Below, piece after piece: positions 23,857-32,245 of a stretch of DNA of 64,000 nt. Within the stretch, counting starts at the first letter, position 1, and every line of letters starts with the position of its first letter. Source of the stretch: Actinopolymorpha alba DSM 45243 (lineage in GTDB: Bacteria; Actinomycetota; Actinomycetes; Propionibacteriales; Actinopolymorphaceae); assembly GCF_000373925.1 (NCBI RefSeq), contig NZ_KB892823.1, forward strand, positions 1 through 64,000, given 5' to 3'. The position numbers and the translations under genes were made by a program. The notes under the pieces are model-generated. The model ran no database searches. It saw nothing but the letters and a program-made list of their open reading frames with translations, and was not told the DNA's origin.

Positions 23857-25665
23857 ATGCCGGGACGTGTCCCGATATCCGGACAGGGCGCCGTTGCTCA
23901 CGGGCCGCTGGCCGGCCCGTCCGCGGCGCGGACCCGATCAACAAACGCCGTCTGGCGTACGAACAAGAGGCGAGAAGCTCTGACGACATTCAAGGAACTC
24001 GGCGCGCTGCCAGAGATCGTCGACGCGCTCGAACGGGTCGGTATCACCGAGCCGTTCCCCATCCAGGAGATGGCGGTACCCATCGCGCTCACTGGTGCCG
24101 ACCTGATCGCGCAGGCCCGGACCGGCACCGGCAAGACGCTGGCGTTCGGTGTCCCGCTGCTCCAGCGCATCGTCGTCCCTCATGATCGGGACTTCGCCGA
24201 CCTGGTCGCCCCTGGCAAGCCGCAGGCCCTGGTCGTCGCACCTACCCGTGAGCTCGCGCTCCAGGTCACCGACGACCTCACCAAGGCGGGTTCGATCCGC
24301 GAGGTCCGCGTGCTCACGGTCTACGGCGGGGTGGCGTACGAACCCCAGCTCGACGCGCTCAAGACGGGCGTCGAGGTCGTCGTGGGCACACCCGGACGCC
24401 TGCTCGACCTGGCCGACCGGTCCGCACTCGACCTCTCCCATGTGAAGGTGCTGGTCCTCGACGAGGCCGACCGGATGCTCGACCTCGGGTTCCTCCCCGA
24501 CGTCGAGCGCCTGATCAGGCTCACCCATGAACTCCGCCAGACGATGCTCTTCTCGGCGACCATGCCCGGCGACGTCGTCCAGTTGGCCCGCCGGCACATG
24601 CGGCACCCGGTCAACGTCCGCGCCGAGGCGGCCGACGAGAGCCAGGTCGTGCCGGCGACCGCGCAGTTCGTCTATCGCTGCCACGATCTGGACAAGAACG
24701 AAGTCGTCGCCCGGATCCTCCAGGCGGAGAGCCGCGGCCGGGCGATCGTCTTCTGTACGACGAAGCGGATGGCGCAGCGCGTCGCTGACGATCTTGGCGA
24801 GCGCGGATTCGCCGCCGCCGCGATCCATGGTGATCTCGGCCAGATCGCCCGCGAACGCGCCCTTGAGCGCTTTCGTTCCGGAAAGGCCGACGTCCTCGTC
24901 GCCACCGACGTCGCGGCTCGTGGCATCGACGTCGAGGGCGTCACCCACGTCGTCAACTACACCTGCCCCGACGACGACAAGACCTACGTGCACCGGATCG
25001 GCCGGACTGGCCGCGCGGGAGCGTCCGGTGTGGCCGTGACGTTCGTCGACTGGCCGGACGTCGCCCGCTGGAAGGTCATCAACACCACACTCGGCCTTCC
25101 CTACCCCGATCCGGTCGAGACCTACTCCACCTCTGACCACCTGTTCCACGACATCGGGATCCCGAAGGACGTCACCGGCCAGGTCGGTGCACCTCGAGGG
25201 AAGGCCGCCGCCAGGCCAACCGAGGGCGAGGGCGAGGGCGAGGGACGCGAAGGCCGCCGGAGCCGGAGCCGGCGTCGCTCCCGGTCCGCCGACCGGGCAA
25301 GCGTGGACCCGTCCGGCAGCGAAGGTGGCGCGAGCGACCACGACGGCGACGAGGAAGCGACGGCGGAGCCAACCCACAAGCGTCGACGTCGCCGGCTCCG
25401 TAGCGGTGTCGTGGTCGCCGAGAATGGTGCCCACACCGACGACTCGACTCCCGCGGACGGTCCGGCCACGAACGTCGAGCCGGAGTCGGCTGCCGTCGAG
25501 GACGAGTCGGGGGACGCCGAGGCGACAGCAGCGCGCCCGGCACGTCGTCGGCGTACCCGTACCCGCCGCCGGCGAGGCGCCGACGAGGTGGAAGGTGCTC
25601 AGGCGGCCCAAGCCGCGGGACTCGAAACCCACGCGGGTTCACCGGCGGGACCAGCGGAGAGCTGA
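23857..25665 (+). CDS. DEAD-box ATP-dependent RNA helicase
   Basis: This helicase (602 aa as drawn) has the full motif set: Q motif PFPIQEMAVPIAL, motif I ARTGTGKT, Ia PTRELALQ, DEAD as VLDEADRM, motif III FSATMP, and C-terminal RGIDVEG and HRIGRTGRAG. The tail after about residue 450 is disordered and basic ([31 protein letters not shown]), typical of RNA-binding extensions. The start is doubtful. ATG 23857 adds 41 residues that homologues seem to lack, and they overlap two hairpins. The recognisable protein begins LTTFKELGALPE, whose Leu is a CTG at 23980 preceded by gaggcgag. Cold- or stress-linked RNA remodelling is the family role. Confidence 0.9.
   Translation: MPGRVPISGQGAVAHGPLAGPSAARTRSTNAVWRTNKRREALTTFKELGALPEIVDALERVGITEPFPIQEMAVPIALTGADLIAQARTGTGKTLAFGVPLLQRIVVPHDRDFADLVAPGKPQALVVAPTRELALQVTDDLTKAGSIREVRVLTVYGGVAYEPQLDALKTGVEVVVGTPGRLLDLADRSALDLSHVKVLVLDEADRMLDLGFLPDVERLIRLTHELRQTMLFSATMPGDVVQLARRHMRHPVNVRAEAADESQVVPATAQFVYRCHDLDKNEVVARILQAESRGRAIVFCTTKRMAQRVADDLGERGFAAAAIHGDLGQIARERALERFRSGKADVLVATDVAARGIDVEGVTHVVNYTCPDDDKTYVHRIGRTGRAGASGVAVTFVDWPDVARWKVINTTLGLPYPDPVETYSTSDHLFHDIGIPKDVTGQVGAPRGKAAARPTEGEGEGEGREGRRSRSRRRSRSADRASVDPSGSEGGASDHDGDEEATAEPTHKRRRRRLRSGVVVAENGAHTDDSTPADGPATNVEPESAAVEDESGDAEATAARPARRRRTRTRRRRGADEVEGAQAAQAAGLETHAGSPAGPAES
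23900..23933 (+). promoter_or_regulatory. Two adjacent hairpins in the helicase leader
   Basis: acgggcc (23900-23906) pairs with ggcccgt (23914-23920), and gtccgc (23919-23924) pairs with gcggac (23928-23933). The two stems share bases 23919-23920 and could be mutually exclusive. If translation really starts near 23980, they lie in a 5' leader, where cold-shock helicases often carry structure. This is inference. Confidence 0.35.
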
Positions 25666-25716
25666 CCCCCGATCGAGGGCCCGTCGCGCACCGCTCGCTC
25701 AGGTCACGGTAAGCCG

Positions 25717-26517
25717 TTACGGCAGGACGATGACCGGCGTACCCGGTGGTGCGAAGTCCCAGAGCGCCTTGGCATCTGGGCGAGCCTGGCGTACACACCC
25801 GTCGGACAGCGACTGGCCAAGCTGGTCAAGCGTCTGGACGGGCTTGTCGTTCGAGATGCTGATCGGGATGTCGTGGAAGCCGATGGCGGCCGTCTTGCCG
25901 AAGGTGAACGTCACCATGTACTGCATTCGTTCGGTGCCGTGGTAGCTCGTGGTGTGGCGGCGGGTGCGGATCACGTCGTAGGAGCCGGCCTCCAGTTGGC
26001 CGAACTTCGTCCCTGACACCAGATAGGTGCGTTGGACCGAGTCGTTGGCGTTGACGAGCCAGACCCGGTTGGCCTTCAAGGCATAGACGACGCGCTTGCC
26101 ACTCCCGGTGTCGAGGTCAGTGGGCAGCGTGTCGTCTGCGCCTGACCCCGGGGTCGCATCGGGGGTCTCCGTGGGCGCGGGGACCGGATCGGGAGTCTTG
26201 GACGACCCGGCATCCCCGCCGTCGGAGGTGGGGGTCGGCTCGGCGCGTCCGGAACGGTCGGCCACGGTCCTGGTGCGCTCGCCGATGTTGGAATGGGACG
26301 CGCTCGCGGCCACGGTGACCGTCTGAACGGGCAGGATGCCGACAGCCCCGAGCAGCGCTACGAGCACGGTGAGAGCCGAGGAACCAGCGGCCACCAGGCG
26401 CCACCGTCGTAGACGCGGACCAAGCCGCTTCTCGACGTGCCTCATCGAGTGGCCCCATTTCTGGTACGTGTCGTCTGGCGCCGCGTCATTCGTGACCGGC
26501 TGGTTGTCACCGAACAT
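25717..26517 (-). CDS. L,D-transpeptidase, YkuD domain, membrane-anchored
   Basis: This 266-aa cell-wall enzyme has a cytoplasmic N-terminus of about 40 residues and one membrane helix (VAAGSSALTVLVALLGAVG). A Pro/Thr/Asp-rich linker spans roughly residues 85-140. The YkuD catalytic domain carries HDIPIS and the nucleophile Cys241 in SDGCVRQ, near the C-terminus. Such enzymes make 3-3 cross-links in peptidoglycan outside the membrane. ATG 26517 is used; ATG 26445 would begin at MRHVEKRLG and still keep the anchor. It is convergent with the helicase, with only 51 bp between and no clear hairpin. Confidence 0.9.
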   Translation of the reverse strand: MFGDNQPVTNDAAPDDTYQKWGHSMRHVEKRLGPRLRRWRLVAAGSSALTVLVALLGAVGILPVQTVTVAASASHSNIGERTRTVADRSGRAEPTPTSDGGDAGSSKTPDPVPAPTETPDATPGSGADDTLPTDLDTGSGKRVVYALKANRVWLVNANDSVQRTYLVSGTKFGQLEAGSYDVIRTRRHTTSYHGTERMQYMVTFTFGKTAAIGFHDIPISISNDKPVQTLDQLGQSLSDGCVRQARPDAKALWDFAPPGTPVIVLP

Positions 26518-26620
26518 CGTAAGGGTTCCGTGACCCGCCGAGTTTCGGCCTCACGTGTGATGAGCCCACGACACCGCTAGCGTGAGGCGCATGAGTGAAA
26601 GCGCATGGGGGGTGTCGCGC

Positions 26621-26700
26621 ATGAGCGAGCGCAGCGAGCGAATCGTTCAACACAGCGTCTTGGGCGCCTCATGCGCGCCCGGAGCGGAGCGAGGACGCGC
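26621..26700 (+). repeat. 80-bp start-codon-associated repeat, single copy
   Basis: The unit begins atgagcgagcgcagcgagcg and ends gagcgaggacgcgc. It is followed immediately by ATG 26701, the start of the hydrolase. The same 80-bp unit occurs three times in tandem at 42871-43110, again ending exactly at a gene's ATG. The first half resembles the start of the nuclease gene at 28890. A partial third motif, cgcatgagtgaaagcgcatg, lies just upstream at 26589-26608. Confidence 0.85.
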
Positions 26701-27603
26701 ATGAGCACGCCGAGGTCTCTGGAGATACCGGACGGTGTTGACAACGGCCGCCTCGTGACCTCCCGGGGGGAGTTCGCCACGCTGGAGGCGAGCCCGCCTG
26801 GTTGGGAACCCGCCGATGCCGATTCCGCGGTCCTTCTCCTGCCTGGATGGACGGGGAGCAAGGAGGACTTCCTCGCCCTCCTGCTCCCGCTCGCCGCGGC
26901 GGGGCGCCGGGTGGTCGCGGTCGACCAGCGGGGACAGTACGAAACGCCTGGGCCGGACGACGCGTCGGCGTACACGCTGGCGGAACTCGGCCTGGACGTG
27001 GTTGCCCTCGCCCGCTCCTTGAACGCCGGGTCGGTCCACCTGGTGGGGCATTCCTTCGGCGGCCTGGTCGCCCGCGCGGCGGTGCTCGCCGATCCGAAGG
27101 TCTTCACGTCCGCCACGCTGCTGTGCTCCGGACCGGCGGGCATGCCGGGCCCGCAGGCGGATCTGCTCCGCCTCATGGTCGAAGCGATTCCGAGCCAGGG
27201 GCTCGCCGCGGTCTATGCCGCCAAGCGTGAGCTCGAGCGCATGAACGGCCTCGCCGACCCGCCGGCCGAGATCGAGGCGTTCCTCGAACGCCGGTTCTGC
27301 GCCAACCACCCGGTCTCGCTCACCGAGATCACCCGCCAGTTGGTCGACGCACCTGACCAGGTCGATGAGCTCGCCGCGGTCGGGGTCTCCACCCTGGTGG
27401 CGTACGGCGCGAACGACGACGGATGGGCGATCGACCAGCAGCGGACAATGGCCGAGCGGCTCGGCGCACCTCGCGCGGTGATCTCGGAGGCCGGACACTC
27501 GCCGGCCGTCGACCAGCCCGAGGCGACGGCGCGTCTGCTGGAGGAGTTCTGGACCGCGGTGGTGAGCGGGCAGGCTCAGCCAGTCGGAAACAACGCGCCG
27601 TAG
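26701..27603 (+). CDS. Alpha/beta hydrolase
   Basis: This 300-aa serine hydrolase has the HG-like oxyanion region LLLPGWTGSKED, the nucleophile elbow VGHSFGG (GxSxG), an acidic residue in YGANDDGW, and the catalytic His in SEAGHSPAV. The fold is that of lactone/ester hydrolases and haloperoxidase-like enzymes; the substrate is unknown. ATG 26701 is the first codon after the 80-bp repeat, and the protein begins MSTPRSLEIPDG. A longer in-frame reading back to 26605 merely translates the repeat. Its 3' end overlaps the convergent small membrane protein gene by 28 bp. Confidence 0.9.
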   Translation: MSTPRSLEIPDGVDNGRLVTSRGEFATLEASPPGWEPADADSAVLLLPGWTGSKEDFLALLLPLAAAGRRVVAVDQRGQYETPGPDDASAYTLAELGLDVVALARSLNAGSVHLVGHSFGGLVARAAVLADPKVFTSATLLCSGPAGMPGPQADLLRLMVEAIPSQGLAAVYAAKRELERMNGLADPPAEIEAFLERRFCANHPVSLTEITRQLVDAPDQVDELAAVGVSTLVAYGANDDGWAIDQQRTMAERLGAPRAVISEAGHSPAVDQPEATARLLEEFWTAVVSGQAQPVGNNAP

Positions 27604-27833
27604 GCAATGAAGCCGAGGCCCCACGCGACGAGAAGGTAGAGCCAGCCCCGGCCAGCCTTCTCGTGCTTCCACCCGAGGACGCTCAGGACGACAACAGGAA
27701 CGAGCAGGATGAGGCTTGGCGGCAGGTCGCCGTTGGACTGCCCAAACGCCCACAGCCCGGCCGCCACCGCGAAGATGACTGTCACGCCGCCGAGAAGTTT
27801 GCGCGGCTCTCCCAACAGGCGAAGCAGATCCAT
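27576..27833 (-). CDS. Small three-helix membrane protein
   Basis: This 85-aa protein has hydrophobic helices at about residues 14-31 (LGGVTVIFAVAAGLWAFG), 39-53 (LPPSLILLVPVVVLS) and 64-82 (WLYLLVAWGLGFIAYGALF). The N-terminus MDLLRLLGEPRK is amphipathic. I do not recognise the family. Coding is supported by clean hydrophobic periodicity and high third-position GC. It overlaps the 3' end of the hydrolase gene by 28 bp on the opposite strand, and the nuclease gene ends about 100 bp upstream on the same strand. Confidence 0.7.
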   Translation of the reverse strand: MDLLRLLGEPRKLLGGVTVIFAVAAGLWAFGQSNGDLPPSLILLVPVVVLSVLGWKHEKAGRGWLYLLVAWGLGFIAYGALFPTG

Positions 27834-27936
27834 GTGATTACCGTAGGCGCCGGATCACGCCCAGGCGAGCCCTGGCGCGCCGAAGATCGCGGCGCGCGAG
27901 GTCGCGCGGAAAGCGAGACCTGCCGGTGGGGCTCTC

Positions 27937-28890
27937 CTAGCCGATCGCCGCGTCAAGACCCTCCCAGGGTCGCCGGGTGGCGTACGCCGAGCGGCCTTCG
28001 GGGCAGTGCGCCGCGAAGTCGCACCATTGGCACTGCGGACCCGGCCGGGGCGGAAAGACACGGTCCAGGTCTGTGCGGGAGAGGCCTTCGGCATAGGCGT
28101 TCTCGGCGTCTGCCGCCTCCTCGCCCAGCTGGTCGGCGCGTTCGAGATGGCGCGCGAGTGACTCCTCGGTGTGCTCCCACGACACCACGGCACCGGTGGG
28201 CAGGTGATGCAACTCGACCCGGCGGCACCGCCGACGCAGAGTGCGGGCAGCGGCGGCGGCGTACACCGCCAGGGCGAGCGAGGTGCGCACGTCGGCAGTC
28301 GTGAGGGTGCGCCGGCCCGTCTTGTAGTCGACAACGACGAGTTCGACCGCGGGGACCTGCGCACCCGTCGAGCCCGGAGCGGGCACCACGGCCTCGTCGT
28401 CGTCTGGGGTGGGGAGCCGCTCGTCGATCCGGTCGATCCGTCCGGACAGCGCGAGGCGGGGTGTGGTCAGCGCGACCGTGCGCTCCACGCCGATGGGTTC
28501 GTCGCTCGGATCGAGGCTCTCGACGTAGGACTCCACCAGTTGCCGGGCGTGCGTGCGCCAGCGGGCGCTCTGGGCGTCGTCGCGGAAACCCTCGTTGATC
28601 CAGGCCCGCTCGAGGATCTGGCCGGCGGCTTCGGGCGTACGGCGTTCGACGGGGAGGCGCCACCACGAGGCCAGCGCCGTGTGCACCGCGGCACCCACGC
28701 TGTTGTGCGCCCACGGCGGGCCCTTCGGCAGTGAGGGCCGGTCGAGGTAGGTGAAGCGATAGCGACGCGGGCAGTCGAGCCATCCGAGCAACCTCGTCGG
28801 CGTCGCCCGGAACAACCTGCGCGGCATCGCCTCGAACCCGAGCTGCTGCGGTGCGCTGTGCTGAATGATTCGCTCGCGCTGCTCACTCAT
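27937..28890 (-). CDS. PD-(D/E)XK nuclease, RecB/Cas4-like, probable Fe-S cluster
   Basis: This 317-aa protein carries the PD-(D/E)XK core: LSGRIDRID (motif with the metal-binding Asp) and VVVDYKTGRR (the D-x-K strand). A cysteine in LDCPRRYRFTY and three more in CQWCDFAAHCPEG are spaced like the 4Fe-4S staple of AddB/Cas4 nucleases. Such proteins act on DNA ends, usually with a helicase, and RecB-like helicase genes may lie elsewhere. ATG 28890 opens MSEQRERIIQHSA, which is the translated first half of the 80-bp repeat family. MPRRLFRATPT at 28827 could be the ancestral start. It sits 61 bp downstream of the PHP gene. Confidence 0.88.
   Translation of the reverse strand: MSEQRERIIQHSAPQQLGFEAMPRRLFRATPTRLLGWLDCPRRYRFTYLDRPSLPKGPPWAHNSVGAAVHTALASWWRLPVERRTPEAAGQILERAWINEGFRDDAQSARWRTHARQLVESYVESLDPSDEPIGVERTVALTTPRLALSGRIDRIDERLPTPDDDEAVVPAPGSTGAQVPAVELVVVDYKTGRRTLTTADVRTSLALAVYAAAAARTLRRRCRRVELHHLPTGAVVSWEHTEESLARHLERADQLGEEAADAENAYAEGLSRTDLDRVFPPRPGPQCQWCDFAAHCPEGRSAYATRRPWEGLDAAIG
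28853..28890 (-). repeat. Half copy of the 80-bp repeat forming a gene start
   Basis: Read on the minus strand, atgagtgagcagcgcgagcg followed by aatcattcagcacagcg matches the first 37 bases of the 80-bp unit at about 31 positions. It supplies the start codon and first 13 residues of the nuclease. Confidence 0.65.
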
Positions 28891-28951
28891 ATGCCCATCC
28901 TGCCAACCCGCACCCCCACGGGCTCGCCGCCGGGTCGGGCATCCGCCACGG

Positions 28952-29845
28952 TTACGGCAGGAAGGGCTCCGGCGTCGCTCGCCCGGACCGCTCGGCGTTG
29001 GCGCGCGCCCGCTCCAGCAACCTCGCGAACTCCCCCTCGTCGGTCGTACAACACCCCAGGTCGTGATCGTTCTTGCCGGCACCGTGGTGGTCACTGGACC
29101 CGGTGACCACCAGGTCGAGGTCGCGGGCCAGCCCGCGCAGCTCCTGGCGGACGGCGTCGTCGTGGTCGAGGTGATCGACTTCGAGGCCGGCGAGACCGGC
29201 GTCGGCGAGTTCGCCGATCACGCTGTCGGTGAGGACATATCGGCTCCTGCGGCCACGGGGATGGGCCAGGACGGATGCGCCGCCGGCCGCCACGACCCGT
29301 CCCATCACCTCGGCCGGCTCAGGCGCGTACCTCGTGACGTACGCCGGCTTCCCCTCACTCAGCCAGCGGTCGAAGGCCTCCCGCCGATCGGCCGCGTACC
29401 CCGCGGCGACCAGCGCGTCGGCCACGTGCGGACGTCCGAGCGACGTCGCGGCCCGCGAGGTCGCGGCGACGTCCTCGGGCGTGAGTTCGATGCCGAGTGA
29501 CTTGAGGCGCTCGAGGATGTGGGGGACGCGGGCGTTGCGGCCCTCGCGGATGCGTTCGAGCATCGAGCTGAGCTCGGCATCGGTAGGGTCCGGGAGGTAC
29601 GCCAGCAGGTGGACGCTGGTCCCCGCCAGCCGGCACGAGACCTCCGCGCCGGGTACGAACCCGATCCCGCACTGCTCGGCCTCGGCGCGGGCCTCGTCCC
29701 AGCCGGCGAAGGTGTCGTGGTCGGTGAGCCCGAGGACGTCAAGGCCCGCCGCGGCCGCAGCACGAACCAACGCGGCCGGCGAGTCGGTCCCGTCCGAACA
29801 GCTCGAGTGCGTGTGCAGGTCGATGCGCACCAGTTCTCCAGCCAA
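28952..29845 (-). CDS. PHP-domain metal-dependent phosphoesterase
   Basis: This 297-aa protein has the PHP metal-site motifs in order: RIDLHTHSSCSDGT near the N-terminus, LGLTDHDTF, GAEVSC, LAHPRGR and TGSSDHHG. These place several His/Asp/Glu around a trinuclear metal centre. Stand-alone PHP proteins of this type (YciV/RnaseAM-like) hydrolyse 3',5'-nucleotide bisphosphates or trim RNA; the substrate here is inferred only. ATG 29845 gives MAGELVRIDLHTH; a GTG at the Val before RIDL is an alternative. It precedes the nuclease gene and follows DUF6758 on the same strand, an order that also recurs in streptomycetes as I recall. Confidence 0.92.
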   Translation of the reverse strand: MAGELVRIDLHTHSSCSDGTDSPAALVRAAAAAGLDVLGLTDHDTFAGWDEARAEAEQCGIGFVPGAEVSCRLAGTSVHLLAYLPDPTDAELSSMLERIREGRNARVPHILERLKSLGIELTPEDVAATSRAATSLGRPHVADALVAAGYAADRREAFDRWLSEGKPAYVTRYAPEPAEVMGRVVAAGGASVLAHPRGRRSRYVLTDSVIGELADAGLAGLEVDHLDHDDAVRQELRGLARDLDLVVTGSSDHHGAGKNDHDLGCCTTDEGEFARLLERARANAERSGRATPEPFLP

Positions 29846-29978
29846 CGAGGGCGGCGTTCCACCCCGTCAGACGCGCACCGACGCTGGCGCACGTCCGGCG
29901 TGGAACATACGAGACGCGAACTTTGCCAGAGAGACCTTAGTGGCCCGCGCGAGAAGTTCCATGGCGGCGACCCGCCTC

Positions 29979-30614
29979 TCAGGTTGTGCGCAGGCGCGGT
30001 GTGAGGGCGCCGTACGGCAGGAGGTCGACCTCGTGCCCGAGCGCGCGGACGTCGGCGAGTTCGATCGGTTCGACGACGAGCGCCCCGGCCGTCTCAGGAA
30101 AGAACACCAGCCACAGCCACGACGCCGCGGCCTCACCGGCGTACACCGCCCGGTCAGACGGCGCGCCCGCCAGCCAGAGGGACGTGGGACGCCCGTCGGC
30201 CTGGACCTTCGCCACGGGGGTGCCGTGGCCGAACGCCTCGCCGGGGTCAGGTCCGGCGATCCCGGCGTACCGCGCACCCAACCCCACGCCCATCTCCTCG
30301 GCCACGAGGATCAGCTCGCCCGCACCGCCCAGCGGGTTGGGGCCCGAGCAGGCCACCACGGTGGCGCGCACGCCCTCGACCTCGCTGCCCACGTGACCGA
30401 CACCGGTGATGACCCACCCGTGCGGGAGGGGCCAGGGCAACCACACCGGCAGGTGGGTACGCGCGGCGAGCCAGCGGACCAGCTCGGGCGAGGGTTGGAC
30501 GAACGGATGGAGCGGTGGGACCGGCCCGTGGACCGGACAGACCCAACTGGCCTCCCACGCCGAGGGAGGCCGCAACGATCTGTTACATCTCGGGCAAACC
30601 GCGTCGCCCCTCAT
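29979..30614 (-). CDS. DUF6758 family protein
   Basis: This 211-aa soluble protein begins MRGDAVCPRCNRSLRPP, a CxxC half zinc knuckle with another Cys in WVCPVHG. It contains the family's strings WLPWPLPHGWVITGVG, VACSGPNPLGGAGELILVAEEMGVGLGARYAG and WLAGAPSDRAVYAGEA. Function is unknown; it is confined to Actinobacteria and is usually next to a PHP gene, as here. ATG 30614 is the start. The 133 bp between it and the PHP gene hold nothing I can name. It is divergent from the Nudix gene. Confidence 0.88.
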   Translation of the reverse strand: MRGDAVCPRCNRSLRPPSAWEASWVCPVHGPVPPLHPFVQPSPELVRWLAARTHLPVWLPWPLPHGWVITGVGHVGSEVEGVRATVVACSGPNPLGGAGELILVAEEMGVGLGARYAGIAGPDPGEAFGHGTPVAKVQADGRPTSLWLAGAPSDRAVYAGEAAASWLWLVFFPETAGALVVEPIELADVRALGHEVDLLPYGALTPRLRTT

Positions 30615-30658
30615 GCGTACGACGCTCCTCCGTCACCCGGCGTGAAGTCAAGGGCCAG

Positions 30659-30711
30659 GCGGGACCGCGGCCACTACGTGCGAGGAGCGCACGCGGCACT
30701 CGCGGTCCCGC
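30659..30711. promoter_or_regulatory. Nested inverted repeats in DUF6758/Nudix divergent promoter region
   Basis: The outer arms gcgggaccgcg (30659-30669) and cgcggtcccgc (30701-30711) are perfectly complementary. A second palindrome, gtgcg-aggag-cgcac, lies inside at 30678-30692. The spacing suits a cruciform or an operator in the 115-bp divergent gap. No regulator is implicated. Confidence 0.35.
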
Positions 30712-30729
30712 GTTCGTAGGCTGGCCGGC

Positions 30730-31149
30730 ATGGCAGGTCCGCGGGTTCCGTGCGTGGGTGCGGTCATCCTGGATGACGATGGCCGGCTGCTCCTCATCCG
30801 GCGGGGCCGACCACCCGGAGTGGGGCTGTGGTCCCTGCCGGGCGGACGGGTCGAGGCGGGCGAGTCGGATCCTGGTGCGGTGGCCCGGGAGGTGGCCGAG
30901 GAAACCGGGCTATGGGTGTCGGTGGGGCGGCTGCTCGGCACCGTCGAACGCCCTGGACCGTCGGGTGAGACGTACGTCATCCGCGACTACGTCTGCTCAG
31001 TGGTCGGCGAGACCCTGCGCGCCGGAGACGATGCGACCGACGCCCGCTGGGTCGCGCCTGCGGATCTCCCGCGGCTGCCGACGACCCCCGGGCTTCTGGA
31101 GGCGCTGACCGGCTGGGGCGTCATACCGCTCCAGCGAGACGAACGATGA
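30730..31149 (+). CDS. Nudix hydrolase
   Basis: This 139-aa protein has a complete Nudix box starting at GGRVEAGESDPGAV and continuing AREVAEETGL, which fits GX5EX7REUXEEXGU. It has the usual N-terminal strand CVGAVILDDDGRLLLIRRG. Such enzymes hydrolyse nucleoside diphosphates linked to another moiety. LWSLPGG before the box is common in MutT/NADH-type members, but the substrate cannot be assigned. ATG 30730 is the start. The exported esterase gene begins 49 bp after its stop and may be co-transcribed. Confidence 0.92.
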   Translation: MAGPRVPCVGAVILDDDGRLLLIRRGRPPGVGLWSLPGGRVEAGESDPGAVAREVAEETGLWVSVGRLLGTVERPGPSGETYVIRDYVCSVVGETLRAGDDATDARWVAPADLPRLPTTPGLLEALTGWGVIPLQRDER

Positions 31150-31198
31150 TCGGGATTCCTTGATCACTGGTACCCCCACTCATGCCACGATTGCCCGC

Positions 31199-32077
31199 AT
31201 GCCTTCGAGTCGCCGTTCGTTCCTGACCGCGGGTGCCGGAATCCTCGCGGCCGGCGCCGCAGGGGTCGGGCTCGTCGAGTCCCGCCTGCTGCCCGGACGG
31301 GTCACGCTGCACACCGCGCTGGGCCTCACCGGTCCTGACGGCAGCGTTCCCCGCACCCAACCCGGACCCCGGGTGACCCGGAAGTTCACCTCACCGGCCC
31401 GCCAGGGCCAGCAGGTCACCTGGTCCGCGTCCTATCCACCGGGAAGCGAGACCAACGCCCGACTGCCGGTGGTGCTGGCCCTGCACGGACGGGACGCCGA
31501 TCATCGGTTCGCGTTCGACGACCTCGGGCTCGACAGGTTCGTCGCCGCCGCGGTCGCGGAATGGCCGACGCCGTTCGTGGTGGTGTCGGTCGACGGGGGC
31601 GCGGCAAGCTTCTGGCACCGGCGCAAGAACGGCGACGATCCGCAGTCCATGATCCTCACCGAACTCCTCCCCCGGCTCGCCGACCGGGGCCTGCGCACCG
31701 AGAAGATCGGGCTGATCGGTTGGTCGATGGGCGGCTTCGGTGCCCTCCTGCTGGCCCAACGCCGCCCCGACCGGGTGGCCGCGGTCGCGGCGGTGAGCCC
31801 CGCGCTGTGGCAGGAGTACGCCGACGTCAGGCCGGGCGCGTTCGACAGCAGGACGGACTTCGAGGCCAACAACGTCTACGCCGACCAGGCGGCGCTGCGC
31901 GGAATCCGGGTTCGCGTCGACTGCGGCCGCGACGATCCCTTCGCACCGGCGACGCGCGCCTTTGTCGAAGGGCTCCATCCGCGTCCCACTGGCGGCTTCC
32001 AGCCGGGGGCCCACACCGGTGGGTACTGGCGCCGGATGGTGCCGGACCAGCTGGCATTCCTCGCCTGGAACCTCTGA
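31199..32077 (+). CDS. Tat-exported Ag85/esterase D-like hydrolase
   Basis: This 292-aa protein has a twin-arginine signal, SSRRSFLTAGAGILAAGAAG, and an alpha/beta hydrolase fold. It has LALHGRD for the oxyanion region, the nucleophile Ser in GWSMGGFG, Asp in CGRDDPF, and His in GAHTGGYW. It belongs to the same superfamily as the broken gene at 8637 but is intact. Acyl-ester hydrolysis or transfer in the envelope is expected. ATG 31199 is chosen as it places RR five codons in. The upstream 13-codon extension lacks any signal character. The ribosome site is weak. Confidence 0.88.
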   Translation: MPSSRRSFLTAGAGILAAGAAGVGLVESRLLPGRVTLHTALGLTGPDGSVPRTQPGPRVTRKFTSPARQGQQVTWSASYPPGSETNARLPVVLALHGRDADHRFAFDDLGLDRFVAAAVAEWPTPFVVVSVDGGAASFWHRRKNGDDPQSMILTELLPRLADRGLRTEKIGLIGWSMGGFGALLLAQRRPDRVAAVAAVSPALWQEYADVRPGAFDSRTDFEANNVYADQAALRGIRVRVDCGRDDPFAPATRAFVEGLHPRPTGGFQPGAHTGGYWRRMVPDQLAFLAWNL

Positions 32078-32245
32078 ACGGACCACTCACGTCCCGGCTG
32101 GCGCACGCTGGTTCAGACCCCGCGGGTTGCCTGCAGGCGTTCCTTGAACTCCTCACCAAGCTGCGTCTTGCGCGTCAACGCTCGACCGGGTCCAGAAGCG
32201 ATCTCCTCAAGGTTTCGCGCTGCGAGATCGACAGGTCTGCCCGCG

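Noticed and set aside
26605-26700. N-terminal 32-residue extension of the hydrolase
   Set aside because: These codons are the 80-bp repeat read in frame, and no ribosome site or conservation supports them.
29229-30719. 496-aa plus-strand frame across the PHP and DUF6758 genes
   Set aside because: It spans two conserved minus-strand genes and shows only Arg/Pro/Ser-rich noise.
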